Source: Pedobacter roseus (GTDB taxonomy: Bacteria > Bacteroidota > Bacteroidia > Sphingobacteriales > Sphingobacteriaceae). From it: a stretch of DNA of 64,000 bases. The stretch is taken from positions 310,001 to 374,000 of the forward strand of contig NZ_CP060723.1 in assembly GCF_014395225.1 (NCBI RefSeq), read 5' to 3'. Below the pieces are notes generated by a model, which worked only from the letters and a program-made list of their open reading frames with translations, had not been told where the DNA came from and made no database searches. The position numbers and the translations under genes were made by a program. Shown here in pieces: positions 33,935 to 41,719 of this stretch (its first letter is position 1; every line of letters starts with the position of its first letter).

Positions 33935-34969
33935 ATGTGGTACGATAAACTTTTAGAAAACGACAAACTTCCTGATACCGCCTTGCGTATCGGCATCAGA
34001 AAATTATGTAAACAACGCCTGGATGATGAAACGTTGGGCGATGAAGAATTGCAGCAGGAAAAATTTATGGATCTTGTTACCGAGCTGAAGCAATCACCCA
34101 TTGCAGTAAATACAGCCGATGCCAATGAGCAGCACTATGAGCTCCCTACCGAATTTTTTCAATATTGTTTGGGTAAAAATTTAAAATACAGCAGCGGTTA
34201 CTGGAAACCGGGCGTTAAAGATATTGATACTTCAGAAGATGATATGCTGGCCTTAACCTGCAAAAGGGCTGATTTACAGCGCGGGCAAAATGTTTTGGAA
34301 CTGGGCTGCGGCTGGGGATCGCTATCGCTTTATATGTCGGCTAAATTTCCGGATAGCACTTTTACTGTGGTATCTAATTCTGCAACACAGAAAATCTTTA
34401 TAGATGAAACAGCAAAACAGCGTGGAATTCAGAATTTAACGGTTTTAACTGCCGATATGAACACTTTTACCATCGCTGATACATTCGATCGCGTGGTTTC
34501 GGTAGAGATGTTTGAGCACATGCGCAACTATAAGTTTTTGCTGAACAAGGTGGCTTCTTTTATGAAACCTGATGGTAAGCTTTTCGTACATATTTTTACG
34601 CATAAAACCCTGGCCTACAAATTTGAGGTAATTGATGAAACCGATTGGATGAGCAAATACTTCTTTACCGGAGGGATTATGCCTTCAAACCACCTGTTTT
34701 TCTACTTTAACGATGATCTTAAAATCGATAAACATTGGGTGGTAAACGGAACCAATTACGGCAAAACTTCCGAAGCCTGGTTAAGCAATATGGATAAACA
34801 CAAAAAAGAAATCATGCCGATTTTAGAACGTACTTATGGTAAAGATCAGGCCGTAAAATGGTGGGTATATTGGAGATTGTTTTACATGTCGTGTGCTGAG
34901 CTCTTCAATTATAATAAAGGAAACGAGTGGATGGTGTGTCATTATTTATTCGAAAAGGTTAAGGTATAG
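33935..34969 (+). CDS. CFA-synthase-family SAM methyltransferase, first copy
   Basis: 344-residue lipid methyltransferase of the cyclopropane-fatty-acid synthase family. HYELPTEFFQYCLG begins at residue 67, NLKYSSGYW covers 82-90, and the SAM-binding motif LELGCGWGSLSLYM begins at 121; FDRVVSVEMFEHMRNYKFLL follows at about 190. Against E. coli Cfa, where the corresponding stretch is YSCAYW, the active-site cysteine position is Ser87. The C-terminal part (VYWRLFYMSCAELFNYNKGNEWMVCHYLFEK) differs from classical Cfa. The enzyme would add a one-carbon unit to an unsaturated phospholipid chain, giving a methyl, methylene or ring product. Confidence 0.88.
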   Translation: MWYDKLLENDKLPDTALRIGIRKLCKQRLDDETLGDEELQQEKFMDLVTELKQSPIAVNTADANEQHYELPTEFFQYCLGKNLKYSSGYWKPGVKDIDTSEDDMLALTCKRADLQRGQNVLELGCGWGSLSLYMSAKFPDSTFTVVSNSATQKIFIDETAKQRGIQNLTVLTADMNTFTIADTFDRVVSVEMFEHMRNYKFLLNKVASFMKPDGKLFVHIFTHKTLAYKFEVIDETDWMSKYFFTGGIMPSNHLFFYFNDDLKIDKHWVVNGTNYGKTSEAWLSNMDKHKKEIMPILERTYGKDQAVKWWVYWRLFYMSCAELFNYNKGNEWMVCHYLFEKVKV

Positions 34970-35049
34970 GATTAAGGTTTAGGGGACGAGATGCGTCCGT
35001 CTCAAATCTAATATCTCAAATCTTGTATCTCAATTATCAAATCTATATA
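34965..35049. repeat. short-word array before the flavin oxidoreductase gene
   Basis: Purine words AAGGTTAAGGTATAGGATTAAGG and TTTAGGGG are followed by pyrimidine words CTCAAATCTAATATCTCAAAT and CTTGTATCTCAATTATC. The two halves do not mirror each other as exactly as in the neighbouring arrays. GAGATGCGTCCGTCTC forms a small central hairpin. Confidence 0.5.
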
Positions 35050-36294
35050 ATGAAAACACTCGCCATTATCGGCTCCGGAATAGCAGGCATGGGCTGTGCC
35101 CATAAACTGCAGCATAAATACGATATTACTCTTTTCGAAGAGCTCGATTATATCGGTGGTCATACTAATACCATAACGCTAGAAGAAGATGGACAACCCA
35201 TTTACCTGGATAGCGGTTTTATGGTTTTTAACTATCAAACCTATCCCAATTTGACGGAGATGTTTGCTGAGATTGATGCGCCGGTAATTAAAACCGATAT
35301 GTCTTTCAGTGTGCAGTTTCTGCCTAAAAAATTAGAATACAGCGGCTCGAGTTTAAATCATCTTTTTGCCCAGCGGAAAAATTTGTTTAATATTTCTTAT
35401 TTAAAAATGTTAATGCAGATTAACCGCTTCAATAAGCAGAGTATCGAAATTCTGGATAAACCCGAGTATCATGATTATTCGATCGGGCAGTTTTTTAAGG
35501 AATTTGGTTATAGCGAAGAGATGCTTTGGCAATATCTGATTCCGATGAGCGCTGCGGTTTGGAGTGCCCCGATGGAACAGATTCTGGATTTTCCTGCTAT
35601 TACCCTGATCCGCTTCTTTAAAAACCACGGTTTTTTAGGGTTAGATACCCAGCATCAATGGTACACGCTGCAAAATGGAAGTCAGGCTTACCGCGAAAAA
35701 CTGATCGTGCCATTCCGCGACAGGATCAAAATCAACAATAAAATTGTTTCAGTAAGGCGTTTGGAGAATGGTAAAGTTGAAGTAGAAAATCAAAAGGGCG
35801 AGAAATTCGAATTTGATAAAGTGATCATGGCCAGTCACGCCGACCAAACTTTCGAAATCGTAAAAGATAAAACAGCTTTAGAAACCGAGTTGCTTTCTAA
35901 ATTTAAATACCAGCTAAACAAAGCTGTTGTACATACCGACGAAAATCAGATGCCAAAAGCAAAACTGGCCTGGAGCAGCTGGAATTACCGTGTAGAAAAA
36001 CAGGGTGATAAATTATTGCCAAGCACCATTTACTGGATGAACAGTTTGCAGGGTGTTTCTAAAAAACAGAATTATTTTGTTTCTATTAATCCGACAGATT
36101 CCTTAAACCCCGAAAAAATTGTAAAGGAAATTGATTACCATCACCCTTTGTTCGATGTTCCGGCCATGCAGGCGCAGGAACAATTACACAAGCTAAACGA
36201 AACCGGACCGATATATTATTGCGGAAGTTATTTTAAGTACGGTTTTCATGAAGATGCTTATAAGAGTGCGGTGGATTTGTGCCAGGGGATGTAA
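35050..36294 (+). CDS. FAD-dependent amine-oxidase-family oxidoreductase
   Basis: 414-residue flavoprotein from the ATG at 35050; the earlier ATG at 35023 adds nine residues from array sequence before the dinucleotide fold. MKTLAIIGSGIAGMGCAHKL holds the GxGxxG motif, with FEELDYIGGHTNTI ending the fold. VIMASHADQTFEIV and the C-terminal GPIYYCGSYFKYGFHEDAYKSAVDL close the FAD site. This is the NAD(P)-binding/amine-oxidase type found beside DUF1365 and CFA-synthase genes. In Rhodobacter, such neighbours take part in methylated, desaturated and furan fatty-acid formation, so a lipid desaturase or oxygenase role is plausible. Confidence 0.87.
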   Translation: MKTLAIIGSGIAGMGCAHKLQHKYDITLFEELDYIGGHTNTITLEEDGQPIYLDSGFMVFNYQTYPNLTEMFAEIDAPVIKTDMSFSVQFLPKKLEYSGSSLNHLFAQRKNLFNISYLKMLMQINRFNKQSIEILDKPEYHDYSIGQFFKEFGYSEEMLWQYLIPMSAAVWSAPMEQILDFPAITLIRFFKNHGFLGLDTQHQWYTLQNGSQAYREKLIVPFRDRIKINNKIVSVRRLENGKVEVENQKGEKFEFDKVIMASHADQTFEIVKDKTALETELLSKFKYQLNKAVVHTDENQMPKAKLAWSSWNYRVEKQGDKLLPSTIYWMNSLQGVSKKQNYFVSINPTDSLNPEKIVKEIDYHHPLFDVPAMQAQEQLHKLNETGPIYYCGSYFKYGFHEDAYKSAVDLCQGM

Positions 36295-36303
36295 AAGTAG
36301 TTA

Positions 36304-36388
36304 CGTCATTCCCAACTTGATTGGGAATCGTAATGCTTTAGTATGGCTTGTAAATTGTATTAAGATTCCCGCCTGCGCGGGAATGACG
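36304..36388 (+). repeat. dispersed repeat with ends CGTCATTCCC/GGGAATGACG, copy 2
   Basis: 85 bp. Left hairpin CATTCCCAACTTGATTGGGA, then ATCGTAATGC, a 27-base spacer, and right hairpin TTCCCGCCTGCGCGGGAA. It fills most of the 183-bp gap; AAAATGACGATC at 36437 may be a remnant of another repeat. Confidence 0.8.
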
Positions 36389-36477
36389 GATCGTTTTAAA
36401 TGATTCTTCGCTGCGATCAGAATGACAATGAATTCAAAATGACGATCAACAATAAAATTTTGTAAATTGTAATATTA

Positions 36478-37290
36478 ATGCAAATCAACTCCTCTATCTA
36501 CACCGCAAAGGTCATGCACCACCGCCTGGCACCAAAAAAACATTCTTTTTGGTACAGGGTGTATATGTTCTACATCGATCTGGATGAGTTGGATCTGCTA
36601 GCGCAAAAACTGCGCTGGTTTAGTCGGAATAAATTTAACCTTTTTTCTTTTCGCGATGCCGAACACCTCCAGTTGCCGAAAGAAAATCCTGATCAGACCA
36701 AAAATACACGTCAGCATGTAGAAGATTATTTAAAAGAGAATGGGGTTGATGGCAGCAAACTTAAAATAAAACTGCTTACCAACCTCAACGTGCTGGGTTA
36801 TAATTTTAATCCGGTTTCCTTTTATTACTGCTTCGATCAGGAAGGAAACCCGGTATGTTGTGTGGCCGAAATCAGCAATACTTACCGCGAAATGAAACTT
36901 TTTTTCTTTGGAAAAGAAGAATTACATGGCGATACCTTTAAAAAAATAACCACAAAATATTTTTACGTTTCACCCTTTATCGACCATGACGATTCTTTCG
37001 ATTTCAACTTAAAAGTGCCGGCTGATAAGCTCGATATTAAAATTAACGACCTGGATAAGGATGGTAAATTGTTTTTTATCAGTACCTTAATAGGAGAGAA
37101 AAAACCTTTAAGCAATGCCAATATGTTGCGTTATTTTTTCTCAATACCTTTAATCCCTTTGCAGGTAATGGGCATGATTCATTGGCAGGCCTTTAAACTT
37201 TGGATAAAAAAAATACCTTTTCATCCAAAAGCTGAAAACCCTGAGCTGCAACGTAACGTATATAAACCCTATAAACCACAAATCAAATAG
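36478..37290 (+). CDS. DUF1365 domain protein
   Basis: 270-residue protein of the DUF1365 family. Signature parts: SIYTAKVMHHRLAPKKHSFWYRVYMFYIDLDEL at the start, LLTNLNVLGYNFNPVSFYYCFDQEGNPVCCVAEISNTYREM in the middle, and KYFYVSPFIDHDDSFDFNL. The reaction is not established. The gene almost always travels with an amine-oxidase-type flavoprotein and CFA-synthase-like methyltransferases, as here. The next gene starts 10 bases later, so these two share a transcript. Confidence 0.9.
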   Translation: MQINSSIYTAKVMHHRLAPKKHSFWYRVYMFYIDLDELDLLAQKLRWFSRNKFNLFSFRDAEHLQLPKENPDQTKNTRQHVEDYLKENGVDGSKLKIKLLTNLNVLGYNFNPVSFYYCFDQEGNPVCCVAEISNTYREMKLFFFGKEELHGDTFKKITTKYFYVSPFIDHDDSFDFNLKVPADKLDIKINDLDKDGKLFFISTLIGEKKPLSNANMLRYFFSIPLIPLQVMGMIHWQAFKLWIKKIPFHPKAENPELQRNVYKPYKPQIK

Positions 37291-37300
37291 ATCAAAGATT

Positions 37301-38539
37301 ATGAACACGCTTACCGCTACCAGAACATCAACGGGTTTTTTCGAAAGAGTAGTGCTTAATGCACTTTCTAAAATGACATTAGGCAAATTGGAACTTTCGT
37401 TGCCAAGTGGCGAAACACTGATGTTTGGAAACGGCGAACATAAAATTGAAGCGCATATCCAGGTTAACCATCCCGATTTTTTTAAGTCCATTGCACTTTA
37501 TGGAGATATTGGCTTTGGCGAAGGTTACACATCTGGTCTATGGGATACCAATAACATTACCAATGTAATTAAATGGGTAATCCTGAATATTGAGAATGCA
37601 CCCTCGGTTACCGGGAGCAAGGTGAAATCCATTGCTTTGGGTATTTTTAAATGGGTAAACAAGATTTATCACGTGCGCAGGGCTAATACTTTAGCCGGAT
37701 CGCAGAAAAATATTTCGGAACATTACGACCTCAACAACGATTTCTTTGCCACTTTTCTGGATAAAACCATGACTTATTCAAGCGGTTATTTTAACCCTGA
37801 AGATTTAAGTTTAGAAGAATCACAATATGCCAAATACGACCGTTTGGCCAGGCAGCTAAAAATTAAAGCTACCGACCATGTGTTGGAAATTGGAAGTGGT
37901 TGGGGCGGTAATGCGATTTTTCTAGCCAAAAATTATGGCTGTAAAGTTACTTCGGTTACCATTTCTAAGGAACAGCAAAAACTTGCGATGGAGCGTGTAC
38001 ATGCCGAAGGATTGGCCGATAAAGTTTCGGTAATTATTCAGGATTACCGTAAAATTGAAGGCACCTTCGATAAAATCGTTTCCATCGAAATGTTAGAAGC
38101 GGTAGGTCACCAGTATTTAGAAACCTATTTCGAAAAATGCCAGGAGCTGTTAAAACCAGATGGCATTTTTGCCTTCCAGGTGATTACTTCCCCTGATTGT
38201 AGATACGATAAACTGAGAAACGGCGTAGACTGGATCCAGAAACATATTTTTCCGGGATCACTTTTGCCTTCGGTAGCTGCCATGAACAAAGCAATAAATG
38301 AAACCGGCGATTTAACCATGGTCGATTTAAAGGATATGGGTTTAGATTATGCCCGTACACTTCATTTATGGTTCATCGAATTCAATAAAAACCTTGATAA
38401 GGTAAAAGCACTGGGTTTTGATGAAACCTTTATCCGCAAATGGAACTATTACCTTAATTATTGCGAAGCAGCCTTTGCTATGCGGAATATTAACGTAATG
38501 CAGATGGTGTACTCAAGACCTAATAATATTTCGAGGTAA
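37301..38539 (+). CDS. CFA-synthase-family SAM methyltransferase, second copy
   Basis: 412 residues. The N-terminal domain (1-135, with IALYGDIGFGEGYTSGLWDTNNITNVI) is the lipid-presenting part typical of full-length CFA synthases. HYDLNNDFFATFLDKTMTYSSGYF covers 141-164 and LEIGSGWGGNAIFLAKNYG 195-213 (SAM site). VSIEMLEAVGHQYLETYFEKC follows, then DYARTLHLWFIEFNKNLDKV and NYYLNYCEAAFAMRNINVMQMVYSRP at the end. Ser161 stands where E. coli Cfa has its active-site cysteine, as in the first copy. It likely acts after or beside the first copy on membrane phospholipids. Confidence 0.92.
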   Translation: MNTLTATRTSTGFFERVVLNALSKMTLGKLELSLPSGETLMFGNGEHKIEAHIQVNHPDFFKSIALYGDIGFGEGYTSGLWDTNNITNVIKWVILNIENAPSVTGSKVKSIALGIFKWVNKIYHVRRANTLAGSQKNISEHYDLNNDFFATFLDKTMTYSSGYFNPEDLSLEESQYAKYDRLARQLKIKATDHVLEIGSGWGGNAIFLAKNYGCKVTSVTISKEQQKLAMERVHAEGLADKVSVIIQDYRKIEGTFDKIVSIEMLEAVGHQYLETYFEKCQELLKPDGIFAFQVITSPDCRYDKLRNGVDWIQKHIFPGSLLPSVAAMNKAINETGDLTMVDLKDMGLDYARTLHLWFIEFNKNLDKVKALGFDETFIRKWNYYLNYCEAAFAMRNINVMQMVYSRPNNISR

Positions 38540-38712
38540 TGATGTAAGATGTGTGATGTAAGATGGATGACGGGGGGGGTCCATCTTCAATTTTATATGT
38601 TTTAATGTAGATGTTATACGCGTGGCCAAATAATATTTCTGGATAAGAGATGTAAGATGGATGATGAGGTGAATTTCCACCTTCCATTATCCATTTTACA
38701 TTTTCCATGTTT
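38536..38712. repeat. mirrored short-word array (GATGTAAGATGG then CCATTTTAC)
   Basis: GATGTAAGATG, GTGATGTAAGATGGATGA and AGATGTAAGATGGATGATGA alternate with CCATCTTCAATTTTATATG and, at the end, CCACCTTCCATTATCC and TTTTACATTTTCCATG. An eight-G run lies at 38572-38579. It closes the lipid cluster; the rest of the gap to 38833 is AT-rich and shows no gene. Confidence 0.6.
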
Positions 38713-38833
38713 CTTTCACCGATAAATCTATAGCATTCACCGAACAAATTATGGGGTTGGTGTAAAAAGTATAGCGTATTATTGTAACAAAATGCAATTT
38801 GCGTAGACTAATTACAAAAGACTAACTCTTAAC

Positions 38834-41266
38834 ATGAAAAAACTTTTACTTTTAACCCTCACTCTTGGGATATTTTTTACCGCACATGCTCAGTTTCCTG
38901 GAGGTTTTGGTGGAGGGGCCAAAAAACCTACTGTTACAGGCCGTATTACTGCAACTATACTCGATTCAGTAACAAAAAAACCGATTGATTACGCAACAGT
39001 ATCATTGGTTACTGCTAAGGATAATAAATCTGTTAATGGTGGTGTTACCGACGAAAAAGGAAAATTATCCTTGCAAAATGTTGCCCCGGATTCTTATAAA
39101 CTGATGATCGGCTTTATGGGTTACAAAACAAAAGCGGTTTTGGTTACCACAACGCCATCTAAACCGGATAACAATATCGGAACGATTTATATTGTGGGAA
39201 CAGAAAATACTTTAGCTGATGTTCAGGTTCAGGGTACTAAAGCAATCATCGAAAACAAGGTAGACCGCATGGTGTACAATGCAGAGGCTGATGGAACAAA
39301 TGCCGGTGGCGATGCAACCGATGTAATGCGCAAGGTACCAATGCTCTCTGTTGATGCCAATGGTGATGTTCAACTCCGTGGCGCAGCCGTTAGGGTATTG
39401 ATCAATGGAAAACCTTCTGGTACCATGGCAGCAAGCGTTTCTGATGCCTTAAAAATGATCCCTGCCGAGCAGATTAAAAGTGTTGAGGTAATTACCAGTC
39501 CATCGGCTAAATATGATGCTGAGGGTTCTGGCGGTATCATCAACATTATTACTAAAAAATCAAATGCCCAGGGGGTGAGTGGAAGTATCAATGCTTCGGC
39601 AGGTACCCGACAAAATAATGGTGCTTTTAACCTAACTGCAAAAACTGGGCGTTTAAGTGTTAATACCAGTTTAGGATCTAATTTCGCTTATGCTCAGGAT
39701 TCGAGGGTGGTAATTGTAAATAATACGCAGTTAAACGCAGGTGGTTCCAACAATATTTCGCAGGATGGAACATCAAAATGGAGTAGAGATGGACTTAATG
39801 GAAGTTTGGGTCTAGATTACGATTTTAACGCATACAATAATATCAGTACAAATGTTAAATTCAACCGTTTTTCTAACGGTGGTCCTGGTTCTGCAAACTA
39901 TATTATAAACAACTTGCCTGCTACCAATATCAGTAATATGGATATGACCCGTAACAATATGGATTGGAACGTGGATTACAAAAAAACGAGTAAAAAGGAA
40001 GGCGAGGAATTTACAATTTCTGGTCAGCTTTCTACCGGACGGACGCCTACAAGCTTCAGTAACCTGTTAACTTCGGCAGCTTTTCCTAACGGAGTGCTCA
40101 CAGCCAGTGATAATACGGCTAAGAATAATGAATATACCGGACAAACAGATTATACCTATCCATTTACAAAATCGACTATTTTAGAAGTTGGTGCTAAAGG
40201 GATATTCCGTAATGTAAAGAGCCAGTATGGATCATCGGAAAGGGATTTCGATTATAACCAGGATGTAGCTGCGGCTTATGGGGTAATCAGTTTCGACATT
40301 ACCAAGAAAATTAAATTTAAAGGTGGTGTAAGGGCTGAATACACTAAAATAGATTTTAACACACTAACCAGCGGCACAGAAAAAAACGATTATTTTAACT
40401 TATTCCCAAGCTTTATTATCTCTCAAACCTTAAAGAAAGGTGGAACAGTTAAATTTAGCTATAACCGCAGGGTGCAGAGACCAAGTGAAAATTATTTAAA
40501 TCCATTCAGAAACGAAAGTGATCAATTTAATATTCAACAGGGAAATCCGCAGTTAAGTCCTGAGTTAAGTCAGAATTTTGAGTTGGGTTATTCAACTTTT
40601 GTTAAAGGTTCGGTAATTAATGCTTCTGTTTTTTACCGTCGTACCGGTGGGGTAATAGAAAGTTCTATATCACCAATAACCGAAAATAGTGTAACCAAAG
40701 TATTATCATCTTTTATCAATGTAGGTACTGCACAAACTTATGGGCTTAACCTTTTTGGTTCTTACAATCCGAAACCTAAATGGACTTTGATGAGTAATAT
40801 ATCTGCCAACACTTACGAGGTAACAAATGATGCAACTAATATTAGTACAGGTACATTTTTAAATTATAGTATTTTCGGTCGTTCGGCTTACGGTTTCGGT
40901 AAAGGCTATAATTTCGAGTTGTTTGGTGTGGCCACTTCAGCGCGTAGAACCTACCAGGGCAAAACAGATCCTTTCTACTTTTATGGTGCATCAATTAAAA
41001 AGGATATCTTAAATAAAAAAGGAAGTATAGGTATTAACACCTTAAACCCTTTTACAAAAAACCTGCATATTAAAACGGAGAACAACTCAATCAATCCATT
41101 GGGCACAGTTTACCAAAGCAGTAATATTTATTATCCATTACGTTCTTTTGGTATCAACTTTAGTTATTCTTTTGGTAAACTTAAATTTACCGAGAAAAAC
41201 AAGATCAAAAATGATGATGTAAAACAAGATCAGCAACAAGGTGGTATGGGCGGTGTTCAACAGTAA
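38834..41266 (+). CDS. TonB-linked outer-membrane barrel protein (OMP_b-brl_3 type)
   Basis: 810-residue receptor-like protein. Signal peptide 1-19 (LLLLTLTLGIFFTAHAQ). A Gly-rich stretch FPGGFGGGAKK is followed by a carboxypeptidase-regulatory-like domain at about 35-120 (ATILDSVTKKPIDYATVSLV, LMIGFMGYKTKAV), a plug at about 130-245 (DVMRKVPMLSVDANGDVQLRGAAVRVLINGKPSG, SVEVITSPSAKYDAEGSGGIINIITKK) and a barrel with FPSFIISQTLKKGGTVKFSYNRRVQRPSENYLNPF. Shorter than SusC proteins and without a SusD partner. The C-terminal tail is hydrophilic and Gln/Gly-rich. Transported ligand unknown. Confidence 0.92.
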   Translation: MKKLLLLTLTLGIFFTAHAQFPGGFGGGAKKPTVTGRITATILDSVTKKPIDYATVSLVTAKDNKSVNGGVTDEKGKLSLQNVAPDSYKLMIGFMGYKTKAVLVTTTPSKPDNNIGTIYIVGTENTLADVQVQGTKAIIENKVDRMVYNAEADGTNAGGDATDVMRKVPMLSVDANGDVQLRGAAVRVLINGKPSGTMAASVSDALKMIPAEQIKSVEVITSPSAKYDAEGSGGIINIITKKSNAQGVSGSINASAGTRQNNGAFNLTAKTGRLSVNTSLGSNFAYAQDSRVVIVNNTQLNAGGSNNISQDGTSKWSRDGLNGSLGLDYDFNAYNNISTNVKFNRFSNGGPGSANYIINNLPATNISNMDMTRNNMDWNVDYKKTSKKEGEEFTISGQLSTGRTPTSFSNLLTSAAFPNGVLTASDNTAKNNEYTGQTDYTYPFTKSTILEVGAKGIFRNVKSQYGSSERDFDYNQDVAAAYGVISFDITKKIKFKGGVRAEYTKIDFNTLTSGTEKNDYFNLFPSFIISQTLKKGGTVKFSYNRRVQRPSENYLNPFRNESDQFNIQQGNPQLSPELSQNFELGYSTFVKGSVINASVFYRRTGGVIESSISPITENSVTKVLSSFINVGTAQTYGLNLFGSYNPKPKWTLMSNISANTYEVTNDATNISTGTFLNYSIFGRSAYGFGKGYNFELFGVATSARRTYQGKTDPFYFYGASIKKDILNKKGSIGINTLNPFTKNLHIKTENNSINPLGTVYQSSNIYYPLRSFGINFSYSFGKLKFTEKNKIKNDDVKQDQQQGGMGGVQQ

Positions 41267-41290
41267 AAACCCAATCCAGATATATTTTTT

Positions 41291-41324
41291 AAAAGTCTTT
41301 CCTTTAATCAGGAAAGACTTTTTT
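41291..41324 (+). terminator. terminator of the TonB-linked barrel gene
   Basis: AAAAGTCTTTCCT (41291-41303) and AGGAAAGACTTTT (41310-41322) are a perfect 13-bp stem with a six-base loop and a T run. Confidence 0.9.
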
Positions 41325-41719
41325 GTTTAACACCTAAATGAATTATGACTTAAATGACCTAAGGTGACTTAGGTAGTGACAAAATATTTGTTATGTTTTA
41401 CTTAAAGAATTTAACCATCTGACGGGACTTATTAATTCATCACCCAACCATGCAATTGTTGCAACATCTAAAAATTGTCTCCTAATACTATATTGACAAT
41501 TTAAATGGCTGCACCCTGGCTTTTTTTGAGAAATTTATAATAACCTGTGGTTTTTTGCGGTTTTTCGAACTGTTTGTTTGCTTGTTTGTGCAGGATATCC
41601 ATTTTGTAATGTAAAAAATACTTTAAATTGGATGTTGCTGTCTTGCTTTGTGCGTTTTTATGTCGTTAAAAACTTATATTGCAATTAACTAACAAATCAT
41701 TACCCTAAATAATCCAGAT
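41325..41719. other. 395-bp gap upstream of the frameshifted SusC gene
   Basis: AT-rich leader without a gene. CTAAGTCACC-type words (ATGACTTAAATGACC, TAAGGTGACTTAGG at 41344-41372) form a short inverted motif. No exact TAnnTTTG box was found. Confidence 0.4.
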
